Source of the DNA: Brevibacillus brevis
GTDB lineage: Bacteria > Bacillota > Bacilli > Brevibacillales > Brevibacillaceae
Direction of reading: 5' to 3'
Length of the DNA: 64,000 nucleotides
Assembly (NCBI RefSeq): GCF_022026395.1
Contig: NZ_CP041767.1
Coordinates: 3,070,501-3,134,500 of the forward strand
Shown one piece after another: positions 53,101 to 57,540 of the stretch (position 1 is the stretch's first letter; each line of letters begins with the position of its first letter). The translations under genes and the position numbers were made by a program. Below the pieces are notes generated by a model that worked only from the letters and a program-made list of their open reading frames with translations, searched no databases and had not been told where the DNA came from.

Positions 53101-53300
53101 CAGCCGCTCCGCTCGGCAATCTGTTCACAGACGGCCACACAAGCAGAGGAAGTGTCGTCTATGTGGGCAATAAAACGACTCGTTTGCTGCGTCAAAACGA
53201 CATTGATTGCCCGGAAATTGACGAGGAAGTTTTCGGTAAAGTCCTTGATTACTTTATCAGAAGCGGCCAACTAAAATTACCGGAACAAGCCCTGCAATAA
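38046..53300 (+). CDS. lgrD: Linear gramicidin synthetase subunit D-like NRPS with terminal reductase, modules 13-16
   Basis: A four-module synthetase of 5084 residues from the chosen ATG, essentially the length I recall for LgrD (about 5085). Order: C-A-T, C-A-T-E, C-A-T, C-A-T-R. T serines are at 41037, 44220, 48777 and 51948. Codes predict (Trp), D-Leu, (Trp), Gly. The C-terminal 370 residues are a thioester reductase with a Rossmann GATGFLG motif and a YTQSK catalytic pair. By analogy with LgrD it would release the chain as a peptidyl aldehyde using NAD(P)H, later reduced to the ethanolamide by a separate reductase. The frame also opens at an ATG at 37971 overlapping the lgrC stop, but the ribosome site, homologous N-terminus and intervening hairpin favour 38046. 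No release-type thioesterase domain is present. Confidence 0.92.
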   Translation: MNNIETYYPVTPLQQGLIFHSLLEPESGAYIVQMGLKLQGPLNIPLFEQAWQCLVDRHAIFRTRFIGGKVKEYVQVVLKELKVSLVEHDIIHLSSSEQESFLHTFAKDDRKRGFNIEEAPLMRLNLFRLSSNTFHFSWTLHHVLIDGWSMPLVFGEVFAAYNMLCKGQPVQLPPVKSYRDYIVWLKKQDLKQAEAFWRTYLQGFTETTPLSFGRAYKNPYLDQKNYRELDLTVSEAISKSLQTLARQHRLTVNTIVQGAWALLLNRYSGQDDIIFGATVSGRPADLPGVETMIGLFINTLPVRVQVRAEESVINWLKSLQQQQADFRQYEYTPLVEIQGWSDLPRGQSLFESILVFENTPVGNASGGSGESELSIIGVHSEEQTNYPFTLVAASGKTIDIKVKFDESQFEQSSIERVLDQLHSLLISIATNAKQRIADLSMISENEREQVLVQWNQTTVEYPSGLCVHQAFEQQVEKSPDAIAVTYKNVELTYKELNERANQLAHQLVSKGVKPDTLVGICVHRSPEMIIGILGILKSGAAYVPIDPAYPQERIAYMIEDSQTNVLLTQQSLMDILPATQANVICLASNPLTNEPGANIACKVTEHNLAYVIYTSGSTGQPKGVMVEHHNVINMAHALIDAFDIQPASRVLQFTSFSFDVSVSEIVMALLAGATLVIEDRESLLPGPELIQVLQEQRITTVSMVSSVLAALPEAHLPDLRTLIVGGEAPSRELVARYAANRQFFNCYGPTEATVCSTMMRCEAGMSNPPIGRPIANATLYVLDANRQPVPIGVPGELYIGGKGLARGYWNRPEQTAERFIKHPFGNEGELLYRTGDLVRYLEDGNLEFLGRMDDQVKIRGYRIELGEIENSLRQHPAVHEAVVIVREEKAGGKRLAAYLVATGDMPTAEELVLFLKESLPEYMIPAGFVWLETIPLTVNGKVDRRALPVPDWGQLSTQRNYVAPRTPTEELVANIWSQVLSVERVGSYDDFFELGGHSLLATQTISRLKEAFNVDLPLRALFEYSTVNRLSEWIVSMNEDKSGLSSIPLVPVSRDRHLPLSFAQQRLWFFDRLMPNSSLYNIPTAVRLQGELNIEALEQSLQMIICRHESLRTTFSDINGEAVAVIHPEMDWKLNKMDIRELPDDRRDDEGQRLTKEDANKPFDLVTGPLMRATIIQTGEQDFIFLLNVHHIIADGWSAGVLLSELFTCYQAFSKSEVPQLTNLPIQYADYAAWQREWLTGDVLEKQLSYWRAKLGGAEPLLVLPTDRPRPAVQSYEGSSITLMYDKELMTNLHSLSKREGTTLFMTLLAAFQVFLYRYTGQDDILVGTPVAGRSHQETEGLIGFFINTLAMRTDLSGEPSFREVLSRVRETALGAYSHQDLPFEKLVDELQLERSLSYSPLFQVMFVLQNIPVQVEALDGIRILPPKGNQQVETTKFDLTLTMAETADGLSATFEYNTSLFNQNTVERMIEHFTQLLKAVAANANQAITATQLMGETEQQQVVTEWNNTAMAYSKDHCVHELVDQVAHEMPNQLAVFTRDQSITYAELNAKANQLAHYLQKQGIGQENLVGICVERSIEMLIGQLAIMKAGGAYVPMDPAYPKDRLAFMMQDAGMSIVLTQASLAEKLPAGTSQLICLDTDWESIAQESTMTPMNLTTTNQLAYVIYTSGSTGTPKGVEIEHAALLNLISWHQRVYHVTSEDRASQISGTAFDASVWEIWPYLTKGATLYLPEEEIRLIPEKLRDWLIHSEITISFLPTPLTESLLALDWPSHTKLRYMLTGGDKLHHYPSSNLPFILVNQYGPTENAVVATAGIVPVATGQSIAPSIGRPIDNVQVYILDARMQPVPVGVTGELYIGGSSLARGYLNRPELTQERFVTHPFSEREGARLYRTGDLVRYLEDGNIEFIGRADDQTSIRGFRVELGEVETAILAHPAVKEAVVTVCTDHQGTKRLAAYLVVEEDTEITTSDIRKALKEVLPDYMVPAFFIPLGYLPLTPNGKVDRKNLPAPDFNRPELEGKFVSPTTQKEQQLAAIWKDVLGIDQIGIHDNFFELGGDSILSIQIVSRANQLGLRLTPKQLFEYQTIAELAEVVEEKEAILAEQGPIIGELPLLPIQKWFFQLPLKNRHHWNQSVLLSIQPGIDQEALKQAVGHLLNQHDALRMRYIQTEFGWKQEMEAPSDTIPFRMEDLSHLTPDEQCKAIEKIADETQASLNLFEGHVVQSIYFDLGQDQPNRLLIVAHHLVIDGVSWRIILEDLQNAYQQIVAGQAVKLPAKTTSYKEWAEELERYANSDALENETKYWMSKSSVDSAQLPVDMTDEGENTEATTKSVSATLTSEETKALLQNVPQAYRTQINDVLLTALAKSLTRWTGNRSVFVNVEGHGREELSERIDLSRTIGWFTSMYPVHLQWDETFSVGKALLTTKEELRAIPNKGLGYGVLRYLHADQHIVDEISRIQAQVLFNYMGKIDQIVDGDSLFGWAPESSGSNLSPDAGRHHLIDVNSVVAGEQLHVTWRYSEKIHLESTITAVAKDFMDALREIIAHCATEEAGGYSPSDFPLAELDQKSIDKHIGSDRYIEDVYTLSPLQQGMLFHSLYASDSGDYVVQFAIDFKNLNVPVFEQAWQKVMDRHTILRTHFVWEGLNQAHQIVRKEVNVSLCQEDWRHLHTDVQDEMFTAFLEEDRRRSFDITHAPLSRWVVFRTGEDSYRFVWSFHHVLLDGWSVPLVLNELFAYYASISEGQEVKLGHPQPFSQYIAWLKRQDMQEAKRFWVNQLKGFHEPTSLGMSKAVVTAGPKQYEEKSVLLSEETSEHLQKFVREHQLTLNTLVQAAWGWILGSYSGEGEVIFGATGSGRPADLSNVETIVGSFINTLPVRISLQTNATVLEWLRDLQHRQLEIRQYEYTPLFDIQGWSELPRGSALFESILVFENYPAVQATEQETEESSSASSSVSLEIHDVAAVEQTNYPLTLVAAPGKQVAIKLKYEQNRFDDAMIDRVLDQITQLLVTMSKSPEIHLGDMTLIDDVEREQVLIDWNRTEKEYPRELCIHQAFEQQVAKTPENIALEYKQQAMTYADLNQRANQLAHLLLAQGVQPDTTVAICVERSMEMIIGILGVLKAGAAYVPVDPAHPEERMAFILEDSQATVVLTQAKLAEPFTKTKANVICLDEGLFYEQMSVENAQSDVVSTNLAYVIYTSGTTGLPKGVAVEHRSVMNMVQAYLNYFEINESSRVLQFTSFGFDVSISEILQALLSGGTLVIEDRESLLPGPDLVRTLRERRITKVSMASSVLASLPVEEYPDLVCLEVGGDACSRELVAHYAKGRKFYNCYGPTEATVGTVIARLTDADQAPTIGRPFPNTKLYVLDRNLQPVPIGVPGELYIGGESLSRGYWNRPELTAERFIPNPFGQPGERLYRTGDLVRYLPDGNVDYIGRVDDQVKIRGFRIELGEIAEALRQHEAIKEAVVIAREARPGDKRLVAYLTNALEQETSIDEIKLWLKEKLPEYMIPSYFMWLPEIRLTVNGKIDRKALPAPDWGQLTVVYVAPRTPVEEMVTNVFSEILSVEKVGVHDNFFELGGHSLLATQTVSRLREIFGVELQIRTLFEYPTVEGLSEQLVMLTKQTSIKMAPPIVKVSRKEPLPLSFTQQRLWFLEQFTQGSSVNNIPSFLRIQGDLSISAWEESLKAIIQRHESLRTRFEVRDGRPVQVIHSEDDWVMNQTDLRALDPAKREAEVKRLAEEATLEPFDLTKGSLLRANLVQLDENDFVFLFVMHHIAADGWSMGILMSELMTNYKAFSQGEASPFTELPIQYADFAVWQREWLRGEVLDGQLEYWREKLKGSEPLLQLPTDRPRPPVQTYEGEKLSVQFGADLLEELRNLSGKETATLFMTLVAAFQTLLYRYTNQEDILVGTPIAGRNKQETEQLIGYFINTLVLRTDMSGQPSFRELLARVRETALGAYANQDVPFEKLLDELQLERSMSYSPLFQVMFILQNIPMQVDPVDDIQISSFDVGAEAVTSKFDLTVTMLETSAGLIATLEYNKALFDHSTIVRMVDHFHKLLEEIIANPDQSITLLPLMREEEEQRLVTEWNRTEAPYPKEKCVYEMIEDMVAKAPDNIALIVGDQTTTYRELNRQANKLAHYLRKQGVGPEVLVGVCAQRTTEMMIGLLAIMKAGGAYVPIDPSYPADRIAYIIEHSQVPVLLTQENLLPTLPEHNAKVICLDNDWEAVADESEENPTKLGTSDNLIYVIYTSGSTGNPKGVALEHRSVSYFLSWAHDTFTPEEMSGVLFSTSICFDLSVYEMFATLTMGGKVIMAENALQLPALPAANQVTLINTVPSAAMELVRMKGIPASVRVINLCGEPLSNKLAQELYAFEHVEKVFNLYGPTEDTVYSTHSIVKRGAISEPLIGRPQFNTQVFVLDSHRKPVPVGVPGELYLSGSGLARGYLHRPDLTMERFVQNPFRGPGERMYRTGDLVRYLPDGNLQFMGRVDYQVKIRGYRIELGEIESVLRRHPEVKEVVLVAREDREGDKRLVAYIVFEEHHTSSSHDLNHFLTDKLPAYMIPQHFMIMESLPKTPNGKLDRKALPKPEYDRSESGVEYQAPQTPVEIMLHTHWASVLEMDKIGVHDNFFEIGGHSLLATQLIFKVREELQLEVPLRILFETPTIAGMAKTIEEILKHGLSAVSHDIDAKDLKDEVVLDPAIQAEQPYAGDPSQFQAALLTGATGFLGAFLLRDLLQMTDADIYCLVRASDEEEGMARLRKTLELYELWNEEQAHRIIPVIGDLAKPRLNLSEDQFSALAEKVDVIYHNGALVNFVYPYAALKKANVKGTEEILRLAVAKKTKPVHFVSTIFTFASEETEESMAFREEDMPENSRVLTSGYTQSKWVAEHLVNLARERGIPAAIYRCGRMTGDSETGACQKDDLMWRIAAGIIDLGKAPDMSGDLDMMPVDFASKGIVHLSMTKQSLSENFHLLNPNSTDYEDLISAIENRGFVLERVTMDEWIEAVQEDTKEKGNEANSAAPLGNLFTDGHTSRGSVVYVGNKTTRLLRQNDIDCPEIDEEVFGKVLDYFIRSGQLKLPEQALQ
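41195..45760 (+). other. lgrD module for residue 14: C-A-T-E, Leu-like, epimerising
   Basis: C about 41200-42530 (HHIIADGWS at 41613), A about 42570-44080 with code DAWFLGQVVK, T serine 44220-44222 (GGDS), E about 44360-45750 (HHLVIDGVSW at 44769). The A8 motif reads DDQTSIRG. Expected to give D-Leu14. Confidence 0.75.
45780..48910 (+). other. lgrD module for residue 15: C-A-T, probable Trp, divergent code
   Basis: C about 45780-47110 (FHHVLLDGWS at 46185), A about 47140-48650, T serine 48777-48779 (GGHS). The code reads DVSSEGCVGK, with Glu at position 299 where the other presumed Trp modules have Ile or Val. The A3 motif is SGTTG here and SGSTG in the other modules. Trp is assigned from synteny only. 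Confidence 0.55.
48945..52080 (+). other. lgrD module for residue 16: C-A-T, Gly-like
   Basis: C about 48950-50280 (HHIAADGWS at 49353), A about 50300-51810 with code DLYNNCLVYK, T serine 51948-51950 (GGHS). The code and A-domain sequence resemble the lgrB Ala modules more than any other in the window. Gly fits the terminal ethanolamine of gramicidin. Confidence 0.65.
52180..53300 (+). other. lgrD terminal thioester reductase domain (R)
   Basis: It shows an extended short-chain-dehydrogenase fold: the nucleotide-binding motif TGATGFLG begins at about 52201, and the catalytic Tyr (52683-52685) and Lys (52695-52697) lie in YTQSK. R domains reduce the carrier-bound thioester to an aldehyde with NAD(P)H. 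This end is the main reason for predicting an aldehyde or alcohol C-terminus. Confidence 0.85.
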
Positions 53301-53310
53301 AAAATAAATG

Positions 53311-53346
53311 CCCATCCGTCACCTCATTATTATGGTGGCGGGTGGG
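53311..53346. terminator. Hairpin after lgrD, weak terminator
   Basis: A 13-bp stem with two G-T wobbles (53311-53323 with 53334-53346) follows the lgrD stop by 10 bases. There is no T run after it on the + strand; a T run exists on the minus-strand side (opposite 53299-53305). It may end or slow lgrD transcription, but readthrough into the next genes looks possible. Bases 53347-53390 are AT-rich with no convincing promoter boxes. Confidence 0.45.
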
Positions 53347-53404
53347 AAAATACCCAAAATAGTGATAAACTTTAAAATAACTATAAAAATTGGAGGTTTT
53401 ATCC

Positions 53405-53599
53405 ATGCCATTTGACATTCAGCTACTTGCACCTATCATTGCTATTCAATTGATCCTAGCAGTTATTGCATTAATTGACCTGGCTCGACGTGAAGCATAC
53501 CGAGTTGCAGGTGGAAAAAAATGGCCGTGGGCTCTCGGCATTATCTTTATCAACACCTTGGGTCCAATCGTGTATTTCTTTGTAGGCAGAAAAGACTAG
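53405..53599 (+). CDS. Small membrane protein, PLDc_N / YxlE-like
   Basis: 64 residues with two hydrophobic spans (about 5-27 and 41-60) separated by a short basic loop, ending PIVYFFVGRKD. This matches the phospholipase D N-terminal (PLDc_N) family of short membrane proteins, which includes B. subtilis YxlE. YxlE is linked to negative control of sigma-Y and sits beside an ABC transporter, as here. The start is the ATG at 53405, with GGAGG 8 bases before it; an in-frame TTG at 53390 overlaps that site and is rejected. The next two genes are the ABC ATPase and permease, so the three resemble YxlE-YxlF-YxlG. No sigma factor is visible nearby. The role is inferred. Confidence 0.75.
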   Translation: MPFDIQLLAPIIAIQLILAVIALIDLARREAYRVAGGKKWPWALGIIFINTLGPIVYFFVGRKD

Positions 53600-53631
53600 C
53601 TCAAGAGAACCGAGGAAAGGGTTGACATTCT

Positions 53632-54549
53632 TTGCGAGTTATTGAATGTGAAGGCCTCACAAAGGAATACAAAGACCATAAAGCGTTAAAGAACGTAACC
53701 TTTTCCGTCGATGGCATCGGTTGTGTCGGTTTTCTTGGGGGGAATGGTGCCGGGAAAACGACGACCATCCGCATCCTTACCGGGTTGGCTGCACCGACCG
53801 GAGGAAAAGTGAGAGTAGTAGGCTACGACGTCGTGACCGACCGTAATAAAGTCACAAGTGAAGTCGGATATTGTCCACAAATCCCAGCCTTTTATAACTA
53901 CATGACTGCGACAGAGTGGATGCATTGGGTGGGCAGACTTTATGGATTGGACAAGCGCACAATTGCGCAGCGGACTGATGAACTCTTGGAGTTATGCGGA
54001 ATCAATGAGGCGAGGAACCGCCCAATAAGCGGTTACAGCGGAGGGATGAAACAGCGTCTGGGTATTGCTCAGGCGCTCATCCACAACCCCAAGCTACTCG
54101 TTTTGGACGAGCCCGTTTCCGCGCTCGACCCCATGGGTAGATATGACGTCTTATTGCTAATTGAAAAGTTGAAGCAACATATGACTGTCTTCATGTCGAC
54201 TCACATTTTGGATGACATCGAAAGAATCGCCGACCACATCGTCATCATCAAGGACGGTACGGTGGTGCTGTCGTCGAGTTTGGATCAGCTGCGAGCAAAC
54301 CATGTGGAGCCATTGATTGAGTTCAAGCTTGATCAACAGGACATCGATTTAACTGATGTATTGAATGGGCTAACCTGGATCAGGGAATGGAGCCAAGAAG
54401 GCGGTATTTACAAAGTTCTTATCAATGACATGGAAAAAGCCAAGGCACTCCTGCCGCACATTCTTTTGGAAACTGGCGGGACACTGGCATATTATCGCTT
54501 GTCCGCATCGACCCTCGAAGATATTTTCCTAAAGGTTGTGAATAACTGA
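53632..54549 (+). CDS. ABC transporter ATP-binding protein (YxlF-like)
   Basis: A 305-residue ATPase that should couple ATP hydrolysis to the membrane permease encoded next. Walker A reads GGNGAGKTTT (about residues 36-45), the signature is SGGMKQRLG, Walker B is LLVLDEP, and the H-loop is STHIL, so all catalytic motifs are present. The C-terminal 90 residues are the extension typical of ABC-2 drug and bacitracin-type exporters. The start is a TTG with AGGAAAGGG about 10 bases upstream; no nearer ATG keeps the N-terminal strand. The stop overlaps the permease ATG by one base, showing tight coupling. The substrate is unknown; position after the NRPS genes makes peptide export or self-protection a guess. 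Confidence 0.88.
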   Translation: MRVIECEGLTKEYKDHKALKNVTFSVDGIGCVGFLGGNGAGKTTTIRILTGLAAPTGGKVRVVGYDVVTDRNKVTSEVGYCPQIPAFYNYMTATEWMHWVGRLYGLDKRTIAQRTDELLELCGINEARNRPISGYSGGMKQRLGIAQALIHNPKLLVLDEPVSALDPMGRYDVLLLIEKLKQHMTVFMSTHILDDIERIADHIVIIKDGTVVLSSSLDQLRANHVEPLIEFKLDQQDIDLTDVLNGLTWIREWSQEGGIYKVLINDMEKAKALLPHILLETGGTLAYYRLSASTLEDIFLKVVNN

Positions 54550-55334
54550 TGACTTCCCACCCAATGATCAGAAAAGAATTTAATGAATTGGTCAAAACCT
54601 ACAAGATACTCATTATTCCGATTGTGTTTATTGCTTTAATGATTACACAACCGATTACGATGAAAATGCTCCCGGATATTTTGGCCAATTCCACTGGACT
54701 GCCGGAAGGGGCAGTCATCAAAATTCCAACCCCGTCGGCTCCTGAAGTACTTTCGACAGCGATTAGCAAATTTAGCTCACTCGGCACGTTTGTGCTAATC
54801 CTTATCGTCATGGGGTCCATTGCCGGAGAAAAAGCCTCTGGAGTAGCATCCATGGTATTCGTCAAGCCCATCAGTCGGGCGAAATACTATCTCGCCAAAG
54901 CCATTACCTACTACACGTTAACAATGGCAAGCATGCTAATCGGGATGGGGATAACTGCCTACTATACAGAGATCCTTTTCGGAAAACTTGATTGGACCCA
55001 CGTATGGATCGGTACGTTGATGTACATACCGAATCTATTCCTTGTCGTCACAACAACGCTGTGCGCCTCCAGCTTTTTTAACAATGCTGTTGGTGCCGGT
55101 GGGGCCTCACTTGTATTCAATATCCTGATTTTCACGGTTCCACAATTTCTCGGTAAATTTTTGGATATGGTGTCTCCAGGCGGATTGTCAAATGCGGCAA
55201 TGATGGTGATTCAAGAAAACTCAACGCTGGCGCAAGCATTCATCACAGGTTTACCGGGCCTCGCAGGTGTCTTCACACTCAACATCGTGTTTTTCTTTAT
55301 GGGCTGGTACTTTTTGGAGCGATCAGAAATCTAA
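54549..55334 (+). CDS. ABC-2 type transporter permease (YxlG-like)
   Basis: A 261-residue integral membrane protein with about six hydrophobic spans (near 18-38, 76-94, 118-138, 155-175, 181-199 and 236-256). An N-terminal MIRKEF segment and the GEKASG...VKPISR loop after the second span are typical of ABC-2 permeases. A long external stretch lies between spans 1 and 2. The ATG shares a base with the ATPase stop, so the two are translated together and probably form the transporter. The transported molecule cannot be read from the sequence. Confidence 0.85.
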   Translation: MTSHPMIRKEFNELVKTYKILIIPIVFIALMITQPITMKMLPDILANSTGLPEGAVIKIPTPSAPEVLSTAISKFSSLGTFVLILIVMGSIAGEKASGVASMVFVKPISRAKYYLAKAITYYTLTMASMLIGMGITAYYTEILFGKLDWTHVWIGTLMYIPNLFLVVTTTLCASSFFNNAVGAGGASLVFNILIFTVPQFLGKFLDMVSPGGLSNAAMMVIQENSTLAQAFITGLPGLAGVFTLNIVFFFMGWYFLERSEI

Positions 55335-55349
55335 GGAGGAGGCGTAGAA

Positions 55350-56111
55350 ATGGAACATTTTTGGCTAATCTGGTTGGTTAGTGTACTGTGCGCTCTATGC
55401 ACGATACCTATTCAATCCAACACGATTCGCCAACATGTACAGTTGCAAGCCGCCATCTATTCTACTAACAAAGTCCCGCCTATTTCCGTCATGGTTGCGA
55501 TTATGATCATGCAGAGTTGTGTCTTTCTGGCTTTGGCGACTGCGATAGGCTTGTGGCTCATGCCTTCTACTGGTCTTCGACTCTGGATTCTCGATTACTG
55601 GGTGTCCAGAGCGGAGCTGCCTTTTTCCATCTGGTCGTTTTGGACCATATCGATTGGTTCAGGTATCGCGGTAGGCCTTTTGGTAAAATGGGCAGATCGT
55701 TCTTTCTTTCAACAACACATGACCACATTAATGGGTAAAGAACCGATTTCATCACGGTTCTTCGGCTTTCTCTCGTCTTTTTACGGAGGGGTCTGCGAAG
55801 AAGTGCTCATGCGTCTAGGGGTTATGACTGTTGTCGTATTTTTGGTACAGAAGATGGGGTGGCTGGGAATTTCCTATTGGCTGGGCATCCTTGTTGCCGC
55901 CATTGTTTTCGCGGTATCCCATCTCCCATCCAATTACTTGACGTACGGAAAAGGTAACGTGGTCACTGTATGGACGTTGTTGCTAAACGGTATCATGGGC
56001 ATCTTGTTTGGCTTCCTATATTGGCGCTACGGTTTAGAAGCTGCGATCATTAGTCATTTTAGCGCTGACATCGTGCTGCATGTGATCTTTAAAAATAAAA
56101 GCAGAAAGTAG
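55350..56111 (+). CDS. CPBP family intramembrane metalloprotease
   Basis: A 253-residue membrane protein of the CPBP (CAAX protease and bacteriocin-processing) family, also called Abi. The family motifs are visible: a Glu-Glu pair at 150-151 followed by Arg (EEVLMR), His191 in AVSHLPS, and His236 in ISHFSADI near the end. In other systems these enzymes cleave prenylated or bacteriocin-related proteins, or give self-immunity; the substrate here is unknown. A strong AAGGAGGAGG site lies 7 bases before the ATG, starting within the permease stop. It belongs to the same operon as the ABC genes. A role in gramicidin immunity is possible but unsupported beyond position. Confidence 0.85.
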   Translation: MEHFWLIWLVSVLCALCTIPIQSNTIRQHVQLQAAIYSTNKVPPISVMVAIMIMQSCVFLALATAIGLWLMPSTGLRLWILDYWVSRAELPFSIWSFWTISIGSGIAVGLLVKWADRSFFQQHMTTLMGKEPISSRFFGFLSSFYGGVCEEVLMRLGVMTVVVFLVQKMGWLGISYWLGILVAAIVFAVSHLPSNYLTYGKGNVVTVWTLLLNGIMGILFGFLYWRYGLEAAIISHFSADIVLHVIFKNKSRK

Positions 56112-56120
56112 GAGAAGCGA

Positions 56121-56438
56121 ATGATCGTTGTAACAACAGAAAACATTCCAGGATATCGTGTCGTTGAAGTGAAAGGAACAACATTCGGCTTAATCGTTCG
56201 AGCACGCGGAATTGGGGGAGACATCATGGCAGGTCTTCGTTCAGTAGTTGGCGGAGAAATCAAGGAATACACGGTGCTCCTGGAGGACGCGCGCAAGCAA
56301 GCACTTGACCGCATGATAAAAAACGCAACTGCCATGGGAGCTAACGCTGTGGTCATGTGTCGTTACGACTCTGGAAATATGGGAAATATGGGGGAAGTTG
56401 TCGCATACGGTACAGCAGTTGTCATTGAAAAGGTGTAA
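56121..56438 (+). CDS. YbjQ / UPF0145 family protein
   Basis: A 105-residue soluble protein matching the YbjQ (UPF0145) family: N-terminal MIVVTTENIPGYRV, then VRARGIGGDIMAGLRSVVGGE, and a late MGANAVVMCRYD segment. The length is normal for the family. Members are predicted to form a small ring-like oligomer and are annotated as heavy-metal-binding, but the function is not settled. A GGAG site overlaps the end of the preceding gene's stop, 6 bases before the ATG, so it is part of the same operon. Confidence 0.85.
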   Translation: MIVVTTENIPGYRVVEVKGTTFGLIVRARGIGGDIMAGLRSVVGGEIKEYTVLLEDARKQALDRMIKNATAMGANAVVMCRYDSGNMGNMGEVVAYGTAVVIEKV

Positions 56439-56441
56439 GGA

Positions 56442-56666
56442 ATGATTTATTTCATTTCCTACATCGTTTTTCAGATCTTGCTTTTCATCACCTTGCTCAT
56501 CATTTCGAAATTCAAGGACAAGCGACTGCACCAAGACCACGGAGAAGTCGTCCCGCCCGGATTTGAGCCGACGAATGAAGTGACGATCGATCCAGTAAGT
56601 CAGGAAAAGCGTCGTGTATACTTCAATCCGAAGACCGGGGATCGGTATTACAAAGTTGAAAAATAA
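56442..56666 (+). CDS. Small membrane-anchored hypothetical protein
   Basis: 74 residues. An N-terminal hydrophobic span (about 3-22) is followed by a charged, presumably cytoplasmic tail containing a short RRVYFNPKTGDRYYKV segment rich in aromatic and basic residues. I do not recognise a family. The ATG lies 3 bases after the ybjQ-like stop, with a purine-rich site (AAGG) inside that stop region, so it is co-transcribed and probably works with its neighbour. It is the last gene before a strong terminator. Confidence 0.65.
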   Translation: MIYFISYIVFQILLFITLLIISKFKDKRLHQDHGEVVPPGFEPTNEVTIDPVSQEKRRVYFNPKTGDRYYKVEK

Positions 56667-56701
56667 GCGGTGAGGATGACTTCCAGCTCTAGTAGAAACG
56701 G

Positions 56702-56736
56702 GCCAAATCTTGTTAGACGACAAGATTTGGCTTTTG
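56702..56736 (+). terminator. Strong intrinsic terminator ending the ABC/CPBP/ybjQ operon
   Basis: A perfect 12-bp stem (56702-56713 with 56720-56731) and a 6-base loop are followed at once by a T-rich tract (TTTTGTTGT). It separates the transporter operon from the two-component system. Confidence 0.9.
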
Positions 56737-56865
56737 TTGTGCACCCAGTATGGACGATAGCTCGAATGTCGATTTGACGCTGTGCCATATTGTGACGACC
56801 CCAAAGTCATGATAACATTCTAAAAAATATCTTTTGGAGAGATAGAGGGACGAGAGGTCATAAGC
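56737..56865 (+). promoter_or_regulatory. Probable promoter region of the two-component system
   Basis: This gap follows a terminator, so it should hold the promoter of the regulator gene. A weak candidate is TTGTGA (56790-56795) with TAACAT (56813-56818) at 17 bases. TGACG occurs twice (56775 and 56793). The boxes are poor matches and may not be the real ones. Confidence 0.3.
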
Positions 56866-57540
56866 ATGACGAAAACGATACTGATTGTAGAAGACCAGCA
56901 GGTTTTGCGAGAGATTATGAAGGAATACTTGATGGACGAAGGATACGAAGTGTTGGAAGCGGGCGATGGAACTCAAGCGCTGACGTTATTTCAGGAGCAT
57001 GAAGTACATTTGATCATTCTGGACGTTATGCTGCCGGAATTGGACGGGTGGTCAGTATGCAGACGCATTCGCAAAGTTTCCAACGTCCCCATTCTGATGT
57101 TAACAGCTCGTTCGGATGAGGATGACACGTTGCTTGGATTTGAGCTCGGGGCAGACGATTATGTGGTGAAACCGTGCAGTCCACCCATTCTGCTGGCACG
57201 CTCCAAACGGTTGCTGGAAAACCGGCAAATGCAAGAACCTGGGGATATGTTGTCCGGCGGCGGGATTACGATTCACTTGCCGTCCCGAACGGTTTCGATT
57301 GAGGGAAAGAACTACAGCCTAACGCACACGGAATTCGAAATTTTAGCCTACTTGATGAAAAACAAGGGCATCATCCTCAGCAGAGAACAGCTCATTACAA
57401 AAATCTGGGGTTACGACTTTGTCGGCGAGGATCGCACACTCAGCAGCCATGTTCGGAATTTGCGTTCCAAGCTGGGAGAGCAGGCGAAGCATATTGTCAC
57501 TGTTGTTCGTTCCGGTTATAAATTCGAGGACCGGCCATGA
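56866..57540 (+). CDS. OmpR/PhoB-family response regulator
   Basis: A 224-residue transcription factor activated by phosphorylation. The receiver domain (1-118) has the acidic pair Glu9-Asp10, the phosphoacceptor Asp53 in ILDVMLPELDG, and Lys102 in VVKP. The C-terminal winged helix (about 125-222) ends with the typical LSSHVRNLRSKLG...VRSGYKF pattern. The ATG at 56866 follows a GAGAGG-like site. The stop overlaps the kinase start (ATGA), so the pair is translationally coupled. The nearest downstream transcription unit is the O-acylation operon, a plausible target; regulation of the NRPS genes is not indicated. Confidence 0.93.
   Translation: MTKTILIVEDQQVLREIMKEYLMDEGYEVLEAGDGTQALTLFQEHEVHLIILDVMLPELDGWSVCRRIRKVSNVPILMLTARSDEDDTLLGFELGADDYVVKPCSPPILLARSKRLLENRQMQEPGDMLSGGGITIHLPSRTVSIEGKNYSLTHTEFEILAYLMKNKGIILSREQLITKIWGYDFVGEDRTLSSHVRNLRSKLGEQAKHIVTVVRSGYKFEDRP

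Noticed and set aside
1..53300. Mobile element or CRISPR origin for the many repeated blocks
   Set aside because: All repeats are in-frame NRPS domains with domain-length spacing; no transposase, terminal inverted repeats or short spaced repeats were seen.
53347..53390. Promoter for the transporter operon in the AT-rich stretch (TAAAAT, TATAAA)
   Set aside because: No matching -35 box at proper spacing, and the TATAAA is too close to the ribosome site.
53390..53404. TTG start for the YxlE-like gene
   Set aside because: It overlaps the GGAGG ribosome site that serves the ATG at 53405.
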